Position numbers and translations under genes: made by a program. Under the pieces are notes generated by a model, which saw nothing but the letters and a program-made list of their open reading frames with translations, was not told the origin of the DNA and made no database searches. DNA of 64,000 nt from contig QCIH01000003.1 of the NCBI GenBank assembly GCA_003216795.1, forward strand, positions 96,112-160,111. The letters run 5' to 3'. Numbering within the stretch: the first letter of the stretch is position 1; every line of letters starts with the position of its first letter. Source of the stretch: Prochlorococcus sp. AG-402-K16. Lineage in GTDB: Bacteria; Cyanobacteriota; Cyanobacteriia; PCC-6307; Cyanobiaceae. Below are positions 54,198-62,526 of this stretch, piece after piece.

Positions 54198-54356
54198 TTA
54201 AGGCTTACTATTTTGTTTTTTGAATTTAAATTCAAAAAATGAAATTAATAAAATTAAGATACATCCTAAGCAACTCCCTATTAACCCAAAAACAATGGTT
54301 GTAAAGCCATCATCGTAGCCATATTGTAATTGTGGTAAGTGAGGGGGAATTGGCAT
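54198..54356 (-). CDS. 52-residue single-span membrane protein, unknown function
   Basis: MPIPPHLPQLQYGYDDGFTT followed by one membrane helix (TIVFGLIGSCLGCILILLIS) and a basic tail. ATG at 54356, TAA at 54198-54200. It resembles small photosynthetic or membrane-complex subunits in size and topology, but I cannot assign it. Two bases behind the next small gene, so probably one transcript. Confidence 0.6.
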   Translation of the reverse strand: MPIPPHLPQLQYGYDDGFTTIVFGLIGSCLGCILILLISFFEFKFKKQNSKP

Positions 54357-54358
54357 TG

Positions 54359-54502
54359 TTATTTTTCAACAGAATTTTCAATATCTTCCAGTAAATTTTT
54401 TGTTGATCTACTAAAACCGTTATTTTTTAAATAGTTTTGAGCCTCTCTAAATTTTTCAGCTACTCTTTTTGCATAAGGCGTATTCATGGAATTCTGAGTC
54501 AT
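54359..54502 (-). CDS. 47-residue soluble protein, unknown function
   Basis: Reads MTQNSMNTPYAKRVAEKF, REAQNYLKNNGFSRSTKNLL and a short acidic tail. Helical and charged. ATG at 54502, TAA at 54359-54361; a second Met is at residue 6. Paired with the membrane protein gene downstream with a two-base gap, so the products may work together. Confidence 0.55.
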   Translation of the reverse strand: MTQNSMNTPYAKRVAEKFREAQNYLKNNGFSRSTKNLLEDIENSVEK

Positions 54503-54855
54503 GTGAAAAATGCTACTCACTTTATAATCTGATTTAAGTGCAACCTTGATAAGTATTCAAAAATACAAGAATATAAAAATAGGATTTTTTACTCAGTAAG
54601 AGATCTTCAAACAATTTAATTAGCTATTAAAAGTCTTTTATGAAATTTTATTTGTTAATTAACTTTTAAACAGAAATGAATTTATTAATAACTCTAATAA
54701 ACATTTTTATCACTTCTTTTTTTTAGCTTTTTATAGGATGGCATGCTTGGATAATTAAATCTCTGAAACCTTAAAGTAATTAATGATGTTTCGGGAAGGG
54801 GAAGATCTTTTTCTTTACTAAGTAGGTATATAAAATACAAAGATTAAAATTTATT
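54503..54855. other. 353-base stretch, possible remnant of a small gene
   Basis: No intact gene. On the plus strand ATG at 54676 opens MNLLITLINIFITSFF, stops at TAG (54724-54726), and continues in frame as LFIGWHAWIIKSLKP to TAA at 54774. It may be a 32-residue membrane peptide gene broken by one substitution. The remainder is A/T-rich. Confidence 0.35.
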
Positions 54856-55071
54856 TTATTGCTCTATATCTTTGAGAATATTTTTCATTTCTTGCAGCAT
54901 AGAATTTTTGCTAACTTTTAATAAATTAATTGTATCTCCGTACATTTTTAATTGAGCATCTACAGTTTGAAGACCATTTAAAAGGTTTTTTGCCTTGTCA
55001 GGGAGTTCTTCAAAATTGTACTCAACATCATCAAATTTTAGCTTTTTAATTTTCTTTTCTTCTGAATTCAT
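54856..55071 (-). CDS. DUF6447-like small protein
   Basis: 71 residues (KIKKLKFDDVEYNFEELPDK, then LLNGLQTVDAQLKMYGDTI). The short beta hairpin followed by two helices fits the DUF6447 family as I remember it. Function unknown; soluble. Often close to large surface-protein or exporter genes in marine cyanobacteria is my impression, not shown here. Confidence 0.6.
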   Translation of the reverse strand: MNSEEKKIKKLKFDDVEYNFEELPDKAKNLLNGLQTVDAQLKMYGDTINLLKVSKNSMLQEMKNILKDIEQ

Positions 55072-55112
55072 TTTTCTATCATTGTTTAATTATAATTTTA
55101 ATCAATTTTTAA

Positions 55113-55653
55113 AAAGGTTACTTTATTGTAACTGAGAGTGATTTAAGTTCGAACCTAATAGGAGAATATGGAACAATATCTTTAAACCACAATTTGCAGA
55201 CAGTAAATTTTAATAGTTCATATACAAATCCTGTAGTTATTGTTACTGATCCATCTTTTAATGGAGGAGATCAAGGAAATATCAGAATACATAATGTAGG
55301 ATCAAGTTCTTTTGAAGCCAGATTCCAGGACCCAAATTACAAAGATGAAGATCATGTCATAGAGCAGGCATCTTATTTAGTAGTTGAAACTGTTAAATGG
55401 GAGATGTCATATGGAACAAGATTTTCTGCAGTTACAACAACAAATAAATTAACTTCTGCTGGTTTTGAAACAATATCTTTTGATAACAGCTTTAGCGATA
55501 CAACTTTTTATTGAAACAAGTACAAAGTAATAACGTAGGAGATTAGGTCACGACAAGTACCGATAAAATAACTGGTTAATCTTTTAATGTAGTGATGCAG
55601 GAAGAAGAAATTCTTAATGGCGGAGCTTATGCAAAAGAAACAACTGGCTATTT
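55113..55653 (+). pseudogene. decayed 3' part of a large surface protein gene (H-type-lectin-like repeats)
   Basis: An open frame without a start runs from 55113 to a TGA at 55512 (VNFNSSYTNPVVIVTDPSFN, FEARFQDPNYKDEDHVIEQ). The frame then shifts by one: LKQVQSNNVGD, TAG at 55544, VTTSTDKITG, TAA at 55577, and SFNVVMQEEEILNGGAYAKE. This matches consecutive repeats found in very large exported proteins, where each unit ends in an EE..N..H/A..ET pattern. At least one frameshift and two stops show the gene is dead. It ends on the HlyD gene's 3' end, convergent with it. Confidence 0.7.
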
Positions 55654-56610
55654 AGATGATTTTATTGTTTTGATTTTATCCCAAGTGGTTTCAAATATAT
55701 CGGAAAAAACAAAAATAACAGGTCTCTCTTCAAGAATTATATTTGCAGAAATACTTTCACCAGCTTTTAGAAAATATTTTTTATTATTTTTTTCGATATA
55801 TTGCTTATCTAATGAAATTATTGTTTCGTAATAGAAATTGGGATCATTTTGCGAAATGGTTTTAGATTCTTCTGCAATTGATTTTATTCTTCCTTTTATA
55901 TCTCCAAACCTTGTAAACGGGAATGCATCAACCCTGACATCAACTCTCATATCAGTATTCAATAATCCAATCTGAGAATTCGGGATGAATACCTTTGCTT
56001 CAAGTAGTGTGTCTGGTATTACTTTTAGTAATAGTTCTCCATTTTGAGCAAAATAATCTTTGTTTAGTTTTTTTGATTCAAAAATTTTTCCATTTACTGG
56101 AGATTTTATTAGTGTTTTACTTCTCTTATATAAATTTTCATCAAGCTTGATTTTGGATTGACTTATTTCCGAATTTATTTCATTTATTTTTTCTTTCAAG
56201 TTCAAAATATTTAAGTCAGATGTAGCTCCTTCATTTTTGAGAAAAATATATTTTTCTAATAGTTTTTTATTTATCTCTTTTGCGTTGTTTAATTCTTTTA
56301 ATTTGTTTTTAAAAATTTCTTCTTGGTAATGGTAAGGATCGTCTTCGAATTTTATAAGTAACGCATCTTTTTCCACTTTTTGACCCTCCTCAAAAAATAT
56401 ATCTAAAATATTTCCATCCATATTAGATTTAATTAATTTTATAGAACCAGTATTTTCAATCTTCCCTCTAGATGTAATAACTTTATCTATTCTTAAGAAT
56501 CCGGATAAAACTATAATTATTCCAATTAAAGAACAGCTGGAGATAAGAAGATATAAACTCCACTTTTTTGGTTGAGAATATTTTATTTCTTGTTCTTCAT
56601 TACTTATCAT
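55648..56610 (-). CDS. HlyD-family type I secretion adaptor
   Basis: 320 residues. One N-terminal membrane helix (SLYLLISSCSLIGIIIVLSG), lipoyl half motif IKSNMDGNILDIFFEEGQKV, a coiled coil near 90-160, second half LIKSPVNGKIFESKKLN, then a beta-barrel region (DMRVDVRVDAFPFTRFGDIK). Links the ABC exporter in the inner membrane to an outer-membrane TolC-type channel, which is not in the window. Eleven bases after the ABC gene. Confidence 0.88.
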   Translation of the reverse strand: MISNEEQEIKYSQPKKWSLYLLISSCSLIGIIIVLSGFLRIDKVITSRGKIENTGSIKLIKSNMDGNILDIFFEEGQKVEKDALLIKFEDDPYHYQEEIFKNKLKELNNAKEINKKLLEKYIFLKNEGATSDLNILNLKEKINEINSEISQSKIKLDENLYKRSKTLIKSPVNGKIFESKKLNKDYFAQNGELLLKVIPDTLLEAKVFIPNSQIGLLNTDMRVDVRVDAFPFTRFGDIKGRIKSIAEESKTISQNDPNFYYETIISLDKQYIEKNNKKYFLKAGESISANIILEERPVIFVFSDIFETTWDKIKTIKSSK

Positions 56611-56621
56611 AATTTTTAAAA

Positions 56622-59555
56622 TTAAAAACTATTTAAATCATTAAGCATTTTATATCTACCTTCTTTCATTAATAATTCACTATCATTGCCTTGTTCAATT
56701 ACTTTCCCTTCATCAATGACGAAAATATTTTTGGCTTTTTTAAGAGAATACACTCGATGAGTTATAAAAATAATATTTAATTTTCTAGAGATATTCAGTA
56801 AATTATTTATGATCTTTTTCTCTAATAAGATATCAAGCGCACTTGTAGATTCATCTAATATTAGGATTCTTGGATTTGACAGTAAGACTCTTGCTAATCC
56901 TAATCTTTGTTTTTGCCCTCCCGATAAATTACTTCCTTTCTCTCCTACATAACTTGCATATGAATTAGGCATGTCATTGATAAACTCATCAGCACAAGCA
57001 AGTTGCGCAGCTTCTTTAATCTCCTCCAATGAGGCATCAGGTTTTGTTAATGCTATGTTTTGAGCAATTGAACCATCAAAAATAAAAGTCTCTTGAGGTA
57101 CGTAGCCTATTTGTGCCCTTAGTGAATTTGTATCAACTTTAGTAATATCATTATGGTCAATTAAAATTTCACCTTCATTGGGATTAAAGAATCCCATTAA
57201 AAGTTTCATTAGAGTACTTTTCCCAGAACCACTTTTCCCAACAATTCCAATAAATTCACCAGGATTAATATTTAAGCTTATATTTTTCAATAGAAGCGGT
57301 TGGTTTGAATCAAACTTGAAAGAAACATCTTTAAAAGAAATTTGGCCATCAATATTTGGAAGAAATGGGAGATTTTCATTTTTGATTTCCCTCTCATTTT
57401 TAGAGTCAACTATGTCTGATAATCTCTCTAGTGCTAATGAAGTCTCTTGAAAGTTTTGCCATAAACTTGTTAATCTTAAAATAGGATTAGTTACGTAGCT
57501 GGATAGTATTCTAAAAGCAATTAATCCACCGAGAGTCATTTCACCTTTTAAAACTAAACCTGCACCAACCCAAATAACTATTAAGCCTGAAAGCTGCTGA
57601 AGAAATTGATTTGCTGATCCTGCAGCAACACTTGTAATAGTATTATTAAATCCTGCTTTTATCTGATTTGAGTAAAAATTTTCCCATCTCATTTCAGATT
57701 GCATTTCAAGTGATTGCCCCTTTATTGTTTCTATTCCGTTAATAGATTCAACTAGGTGACTTTGGACTTTTGCGTTATATTCAGCTTTTTGCCTTAATTG
57801 TCTTCTTACTATTGGAGAGACAAATATTGTGAGAAAAACAAAAAAAGGTATTACAGCCATACTTAATAGCGTTAATTTTACTGAGTAAAGCAACATAACT
57901 AAGATATAAATTACTGAAAAAACAGCATCAAGAGTTATTGTTAGTGCAGTTCCTGTCATGAAGTTTCTTATCTTCTCTAATTCAGAAATTCTGCTGCTGA
58001 CTTCTCCAACACGCCTTTTAGCAAAATAGCCAAGAGGTAATCTATAAAGATGTTTTATAATCTTTGAACCCAAAGAAATATCAATCCTATTTGTGATATC
58101 TGAAAATAGATAAGATCTCAAAGTCCCTAGCAGTCCTTGAGAAAAACTCATTATTATGAGCAATATCCCAAGTACATTTAAAGCATTTAAATTACCTTGA
58201 CTTATTACAGTATCAATAATTTGTTGTATTAATAATGGATTAAAAAGAGCTAGAAGTTGTACAAAAAAACTTGAAATTATAACTTGTAATAAAGAATATT
58301 TATATTTCTTAATTGAAGGGAGAAACCAACTAAATCCAAATTTAAAAGATTTATTGGAAGTCAAGTGTTCAATGCCAATTAGTTGAATTTGTTGATCATC
58401 TTGTAAATTTTCAAATAATTTATTTATATTTTCCCATTTTTGATCATGTAAAGGATTACTAATTAGAAAATTATTATTTTGATATTTCCAAATAACTTGA
58501 TATTCATTATTAAAAATTAATAATGCTGGTAGTGGTGTTCTCTTGCACTGCTCAATATTTTTTGGGTTGAAGTTTGTTCCAGTTAAACCAATAAGATCTA
58601 TTATCGTTAATAAATTGGTATTATTTAAGTTAGTAATTTTATCTCCTTTTAAGAAATTAGATAACAGTCTCTTTGCCGCAAATCTTTGAAATGGGACATC
58701 ATAAAATATTGATAACATTTTTAGACATACAAATAATTGATTTCTTTTTTCCTTAGTCTTAAAATGTGGAAATTTTTCATTGTTCAATTTTCCATACCAT
58801 TCTTGATATGTTTGCTTCTTTGTATTTTCTTTTAACTCTCTAGCTCTTGAATCTTTTTCTATTTTTTGTTTAACAGTAAAAGATGTATATTTTTCGGGAA
58901 TTGGGATTTTCAAAATCCTTGGTTTTAATTGACTTGAAGTTTCTAATTTTGAATTTTTATCTATAGAATCACCTTTTTTTAAAAATTCAAAATTTTTACT
59001 GCATGCAAAATAATTAACTTCAGGATTATTGAAAATCGGTTTCATTTCGATTTTGGGATATTTTTCGAAATATGTTTTGGATAATTTTAATAAATTAGTA
59101 TCTGATAAATTTTTGTATATTTCTGAATTCCTCATACAAGAAAAAATTTCTGGAACAGAAGTATAAATAAATTTTTTATATAGTATTGGAAATTCTTCTA
59201 TTAACTTAATAAATAAATCAGTAGGTAAGATTTCTAAATTAACTGCAGTTGATGAAACCAATGTCTGCTCTTGAATGTCAGATAATATATGTTCAGCACC
59301 AAAAATATCCCCTTCTATATAATTTTTTAGTGAATGGAGATTGTTTTTGCTTTCATAAATGCACCTTACTCTCCCACTTTTGATTTTAATTAAACCTGGA
59401 AATATGTGCCCATAGGAACTAATTTCTTCTGCTTGTTTAAAAGTTTGATTTACTAATAAGCTTCTTAATTCGTTTAATTTTTTATTTGGTAAATCATCGA
59501 ATATATTATTCCATGTATTTAAAAATTTTTTATTAGCTATAGATTTATAAGCCAT
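56622..59555 (-). CDS. type I secretion ABC exporter with cNMP-binding and C39-like domains
   Basis: 977 residues. Residues about 30-140 form a cyclic-nucleotide-binding-like fold (GLIKIKSGRVRCIY, YIEGDIFGAEHIL). A C39-peptidase-like region follows from about 265 (FVCLKMLSIFYDVPF); the normal ECG context of the catalytic Cys is missing, so it is probably a substrate-binding, non-cutting domain as in HlyB. Six membrane helices lie at about 420-690. The ATPase has Walker A GIVGKSGSGKSTLMKLL, LSGGQKQRLGLARVL and ILILDESTSALD. It exports a large unfolded protein in one step. Operon with the isomerase and adaptor. Confidence 0.9.
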   Translation of the reverse strand: MAYKSIANKKFLNTWNNIFDDLPNKKLNELRSLLVNQTFKQAEEISSYGHIFPGLIKIKSGRVRCIYESKNNLHSLKNYIEGDIFGAEHILSDIQEQTLVSSTAVNLEILPTDLFIKLIEEFPILYKKFIYTSVPEIFSCMRNSEIYKNLSDTNLLKLSKTYFEKYPKIEMKPIFNNPEVNYFACSKNFEFLKKGDSIDKNSKLETSSQLKPRILKIPIPEKYTSFTVKQKIEKDSRARELKENTKKQTYQEWYGKLNNEKFPHFKTKEKRNQLFVCLKMLSIFYDVPFQRFAAKRLLSNFLKGDKITNLNNTNLLTIIDLIGLTGTNFNPKNIEQCKRTPLPALLIFNNEYQVIWKYQNNNFLISNPLHDQKWENINKLFENLQDDQQIQLIGIEHLTSNKSFKFGFSWFLPSIKKYKYSLLQVIISSFFVQLLALFNPLLIQQIIDTVISQGNLNALNVLGILLIIMSFSQGLLGTLRSYLFSDITNRIDISLGSKIIKHLYRLPLGYFAKRRVGEVSSRISELEKIRNFMTGTALTITLDAVFSVIYILVMLLYSVKLTLLSMAVIPFFVFLTIFVSPIVRRQLRQKAEYNAKVQSHLVESINGIETIKGQSLEMQSEMRWENFYSNQIKAGFNNTITSVAAGSANQFLQQLSGLIVIWVGAGLVLKGEMTLGGLIAFRILSSYVTNPILRLTSLWQNFQETSLALERLSDIVDSKNEREIKNENLPFLPNIDGQISFKDVSFKFDSNQPLLLKNISLNINPGEFIGIVGKSGSGKSTLMKLLMGFFNPNEGEILIDHNDITKVDTNSLRAQIGYVPQETFIFDGSIAQNIALTKPDASLEEIKEAAQLACADEFINDMPNSYASYVGEKGSNLSGGQKQRLGLARVLLSNPRILILDESTSALDILLEKKIINNLLNISRKLNIIFITHRVYSLKKAKNIFVIDEGKVIEQGNDSELLMKEGRYKMLNDLNSF

Positions 59556-59562
59556 TTAAAAA

Positions 59563-60291
59563 CTAATTTGAAAACTTTTTACAAATTTCTTTTTTTAGAG
59601 AATCTATATATTTATTTCCTAATTCTAGTGAAATTTTGGTTTTAAGTAAATCATCAAGTTTTGCATATTCAATATGCTTCAATTTGCAAATTATCCACCA
59701 GCCATCAATTTCAATAGGAGGATTAACTTTTTCAATAACAGAATTTTTTAAACAATCTAAAAGTTTTGGATGTGGCAAATTAGCTCTTACTGGTCCAATT
59801 ATTCCTTTTGAAAACCTTTCGCTTCCTTCCGAAAATTGAAAAGACAAATCCTCAAAAGATTCCTCATCTTCAGTTAATTTAAAATATAGTTCATTTGATA
59901 AATTTTTATTTTTAGTTCTTAATAACTGGTAAGTAATTAGATCGTATGATGACTTTTTTTCATTAAATTCAATTGATATTTCATTACTAAAATTTTCTTT
60001 ACACCATTCTATCCAAAGAGATTTTCTAATCAATAGGTTGAAGAAATCCTGTTCATTGCTTATCTCTTTTAGAGGAAAATCAATTAATTCATTAGTTATT
60101 TTTTTATCAAATTTCTTAAACCAACTTTTAATCAATAATTCCTTATCTTTTGAGGATTGAGGAATACTTTCTTTTATAGTCTCTAGTATTATTAATTCTT
60201 TGAGAAATAACTCTAATAAATTTATCTCTGATAATTTGTTGTATTCATCGATGTTAATATTGACTTTTTTTGAAATTGAATTTTCAAACAT
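59563..60291 (-). CDS. parvulin-like peptidyl-prolyl isomerase of the secretion locus
   Basis: 242 residues. A helical N-terminal half, then a rotamase-like domain with ESFEDLSFQFSEGSERFSKG, IIGPVRANLPHPKLLDCL and GWWIICKLKHIEYAKLDDLL, the pattern of SurA/PrsA-type isomerases found next to HlyB-type exporters in cyanobacteria. No signal peptide is visible, so it may act on the substrate before export. First gene of the minus-strand set; seven bases before the ABC gene. Confidence 0.8.
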   Translation of the reverse strand: MFENSISKKVNINIDEYNKLSEINLLELFLKELIILETIKESIPQSSKDKELLIKSWFKKFDKKITNELIDFPLKEISNEQDFFNLLIRKSLWIEWCKENFSNEISIEFNEKKSSYDLITYQLLRTKNKNLSNELYFKLTEDEESFEDLSFQFSEGSERFSKGIIGPVRANLPHPKLLDCLKNSVIEKVNPPIEIDGWWIICKLKHIEYAKLDDLLKTKISLELGNKYIDSLKKEICKKFSN

Positions 60292-60608
60292 TTAGCTAAT
60301 TTTCTTTAAACATTTTTTTTGAATCTATACTTAAGAAAAAATTACTAATTAAGTTTTTCATTTTCATTATTCTTACTAGGATAATCATTTATTATTAGAA
60401 CGTTTTAAAAAAATTTTGTTAAATTTAAAGCTCTTTATTTTCAATTATAACTTTATATTCATTTATGAGTATTTAATATAAAACAATTTTGTCAAATTAT
60501 ATTTGTATTAAGTTTTCGAACATAGTTTTACAGATTTGAAATCAATAAATGATATTAGTAATTAATTTTTAAGATATTATTAAAATAATCTAGCAATGGA
60601 ACAAAAAA
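60292..60608. other. 317-base divergent intergenic region
   Basis: Very A/T-rich spacer between the minus-strand secretion operon and the plus-strand glycosyltransferase. No gene is seen. It must hold both promoters; no clear operator or hairpin stands out. Confidence 0.5.
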
Positions 60609-61808
60609 ATTAATATCTTATATGCCAATGCAAACTCAATATTTGATTTCACGAGTGGATCGGCAATAAGCATAAGATTAATTCTTGAAGAACTTGCAAA
60701 TATGGGTCATAAAGTATTTGTTGTTAATAGCTGTATAAGTGACAGTGAATATGGTTATAAAAAATCACTTTTATTATGGAATAAATGTTCAAATAAACAA
60801 GTAAATAAAAATAATTTTATAAATCGTTTCTTATATAGAAAAATTAATATTTCTCTTATTAAAACGAGAAATTCGGCTAGAAATCTTTTAAATGCTGACG
60901 AAGAAGAAAATATTTTTAGGGAAGCAATGAATCTTATGGATTTACATAAGATGGATCTTTTAATAGGTTGGGGAAATTTATTGCTTGAGGAATCCATATT
61001 TAAAGAGGCTAAGAAAAAGAATGTAAAACTTTGTTTTTATCTCGTTAATCCAACTTTTAAAGGTAAGAAAAGCTATTTATTAAAAAATGCAGATTTAGTA
61101 ATTACTGATAGTGAGGCTACAAGAAATTTATATAAAAATGATTTGAATTGTGAGGCTTTAATTCTATCAAAATCTCTAGAGAAGAAACCATCTCAAAATA
61201 ATCTAAAAATAACTTCAAGAAACTTTAAAAATTGTTTGTTAGTTAATCCATCATTGGAAAAAGGTTTAGAACCTTTATTATTGTTATCTAAATATTTTTA
61301 CGAACAAAAAAGTAACTTATCATTTTTATGTGTTGATGGAAGAAATCAATTTAAAAAGAAATTAAATTATTTGAATTTGAATGACTTCGAGATTAAAGAT
61401 AATTTATTAATTATGCCGGCGGTTGAGGATATAGATAATCTTTTTTCAAATATTAGAGTTTTGCTTTTATTTTCAATTTGGCATGAGAGTGGATCTCGAT
61501 TAATTCTAGAAGCTTATGCAAGAGGAGTTCCAGTTATAGCATTTCAAACAGGAGGGAATAAAGAATTAATGAAAAATTATCCAGATGATATCTTTAAAAA
61601 ACCTGATTTGTATTTTGACAAAAATAATCAATTAAGAATAAGTAGTTGGGATTTAACTAGTGTTGCTGAGAGAATAAAGCTTTTAAATGAGGATGATGAT
61701 TTTTATAATTATTATTCGAATAAAATCAAAAGTGAAAATTCTTATGAAGATATAAATAAAAATTTTCTGATTTCACTAGAAAAGATAATTGATAAAGTGA
61801 AAAATTAA
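60609..61808 (+). CDS. glycosyltransferase, GT4-like, of the secretion locus
   Basis: About 399 residues if reading begins at ATT 60609. The N-terminal strand and loop of the acceptor domain (ILYANANSIFDFTSGSAISI, LILEELANMGHKVFVVNS) lie mostly before the first canonical start (ATG 60702), so that start would remove an essential part of the fold. The donor site has WHESGSRLILEAYARGVPVI and FQTGGNKELM. No ATG, GTG or TTG is available upstream before the in-frame stop. Likely cytoplasmic. It could glycosylate the exported giant protein or a surface glycan. Confidence 0.75.
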   Translation: MNILYANANSIFDFTSGSAISIRLILEELANMGHKVFVVNSCISDSEYGYKKSLLLWNKCSNKQVNKNNFINRFLYRKINISLIKTRNSARNLLNADEEENIFREAMNLMDLHKMDLLIGWGNLLLEESIFKEAKKKNVKLCFYLVNPTFKGKKSYLLKNADLVITDSEATRNLYKNDLNCEALILSKSLEKKPSQNNLKITSRNFKNCLLVNPSLEKGLEPLLLLSKYFYEQKSNLSFLCVDGRNQFKKKLNYLNLNDFEIKDNLLIMPAVEDIDNLFSNIRVLLLFSIWHESGSRLILEAYARGVPVIAFQTGGNKELMKNYPDDIFKKPDLYFDKNNQLRISSWDLTSVAERIKLLNEDDDFYNYYSNKIKSENSYEDINKNFLISLEKIIDKVKN

Positions 61809-62391
61809 TTATTTATCTACAGCTTTTTAAAATTAGTTATCCATTGCTAAATTTATTTTTTATTGTTTTTGTGTTCAAAATTCCCTAAAGATAATTGTAA
61901 ACTTCAATAATGGGGACAAGTTAAGATCTTTAAGAATTTCAAATATCCCAAGCCATGATTTAATGGTTAAATTGATTTTAAACAAAAGAAACTATTGTTA
62001 TGATCAAAAATCTTATGATTTTTACAAATATTACATAAAAGTGATTTTTAACATAGAACAAGTAAATAGGTTGCAGTTTCTAATACTGCCTTCTGTTACT
62101 TCATTTTATTGATTTTCAGATATGCCCTTTACTTATTGGCTAAAACCCACCGATTGCTAATCAAGTTTTTATTGAATCTATAAGTAATTTATAAAATATA
62201 AAACTTTTAAATTTGATAAAAATTTCTTTACTTTAATATTGCTGATAAATTTAATGACCACAGATTAAAAAAATTATTTTATCTTTTCTTAATATTTGTA
62301 AACCAATTAAATAAAAAAACTTTAGTAATACTATAATTGAAAAAAATAGAAATTTCTAATAAAAAAAGAGTAGCTTTAAGGGATTTCTCAG
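61809..62391. other. 583-base A/T-rich intergenic region
   Basis: No ORF with coding-like composition on either strand. GC-richer patches near 62075-62150 contain no recognisable structured RNA. The last 100 bases probably hold the promoter of the large surface protein. Confidence 0.5.
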
Positions 62392-62526
62392 ATGTCTTCC
62401 TCAAATATTTATACTTTAAGATATTACTTTAAAACTACTTTTGTTTCTTTCTTTGTTGCTCTAATATCTGCTTCTCCTTCAATGTCAGATGAGATACAAA
62501 GACCTTCGCCGTTAGAAAAAAGATGA
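62392..62526 (+). CDS. 44-residue signal-peptide-like leader ORF ahead of the giant protein
   Basis: MSSSNIYTLRYYFKTTFVSF continues as FVALISASPSMSDE and ends RPSPLEKR. It looks like a Sec signal peptide with a possible cut after ASPS. The stop TGA (62524-62526) overlaps the ATG of the next ORF as ATGA. A run of six A's (62516-62521) lies just before, where a single-base slip or indel would join the two frames. It may be the real N-terminus of the large protein, separated by a frameshift, or a coupled leader. Confidence 0.5.
   Translation: MSSSNIYTLRYYFKTTFVSFFVALISASPSMSDEIQRPSPLEKR

Noticed and set aside
62512..62526. Programmed -1 frameshift at GAAAAAAGATGA
   Set aside because: The A-run is not in the register of the classical A-AAA-AAG slippery heptamer relative to the upstream frame, so coupling or an indel is at least as likely; kept only as a question in the findings.
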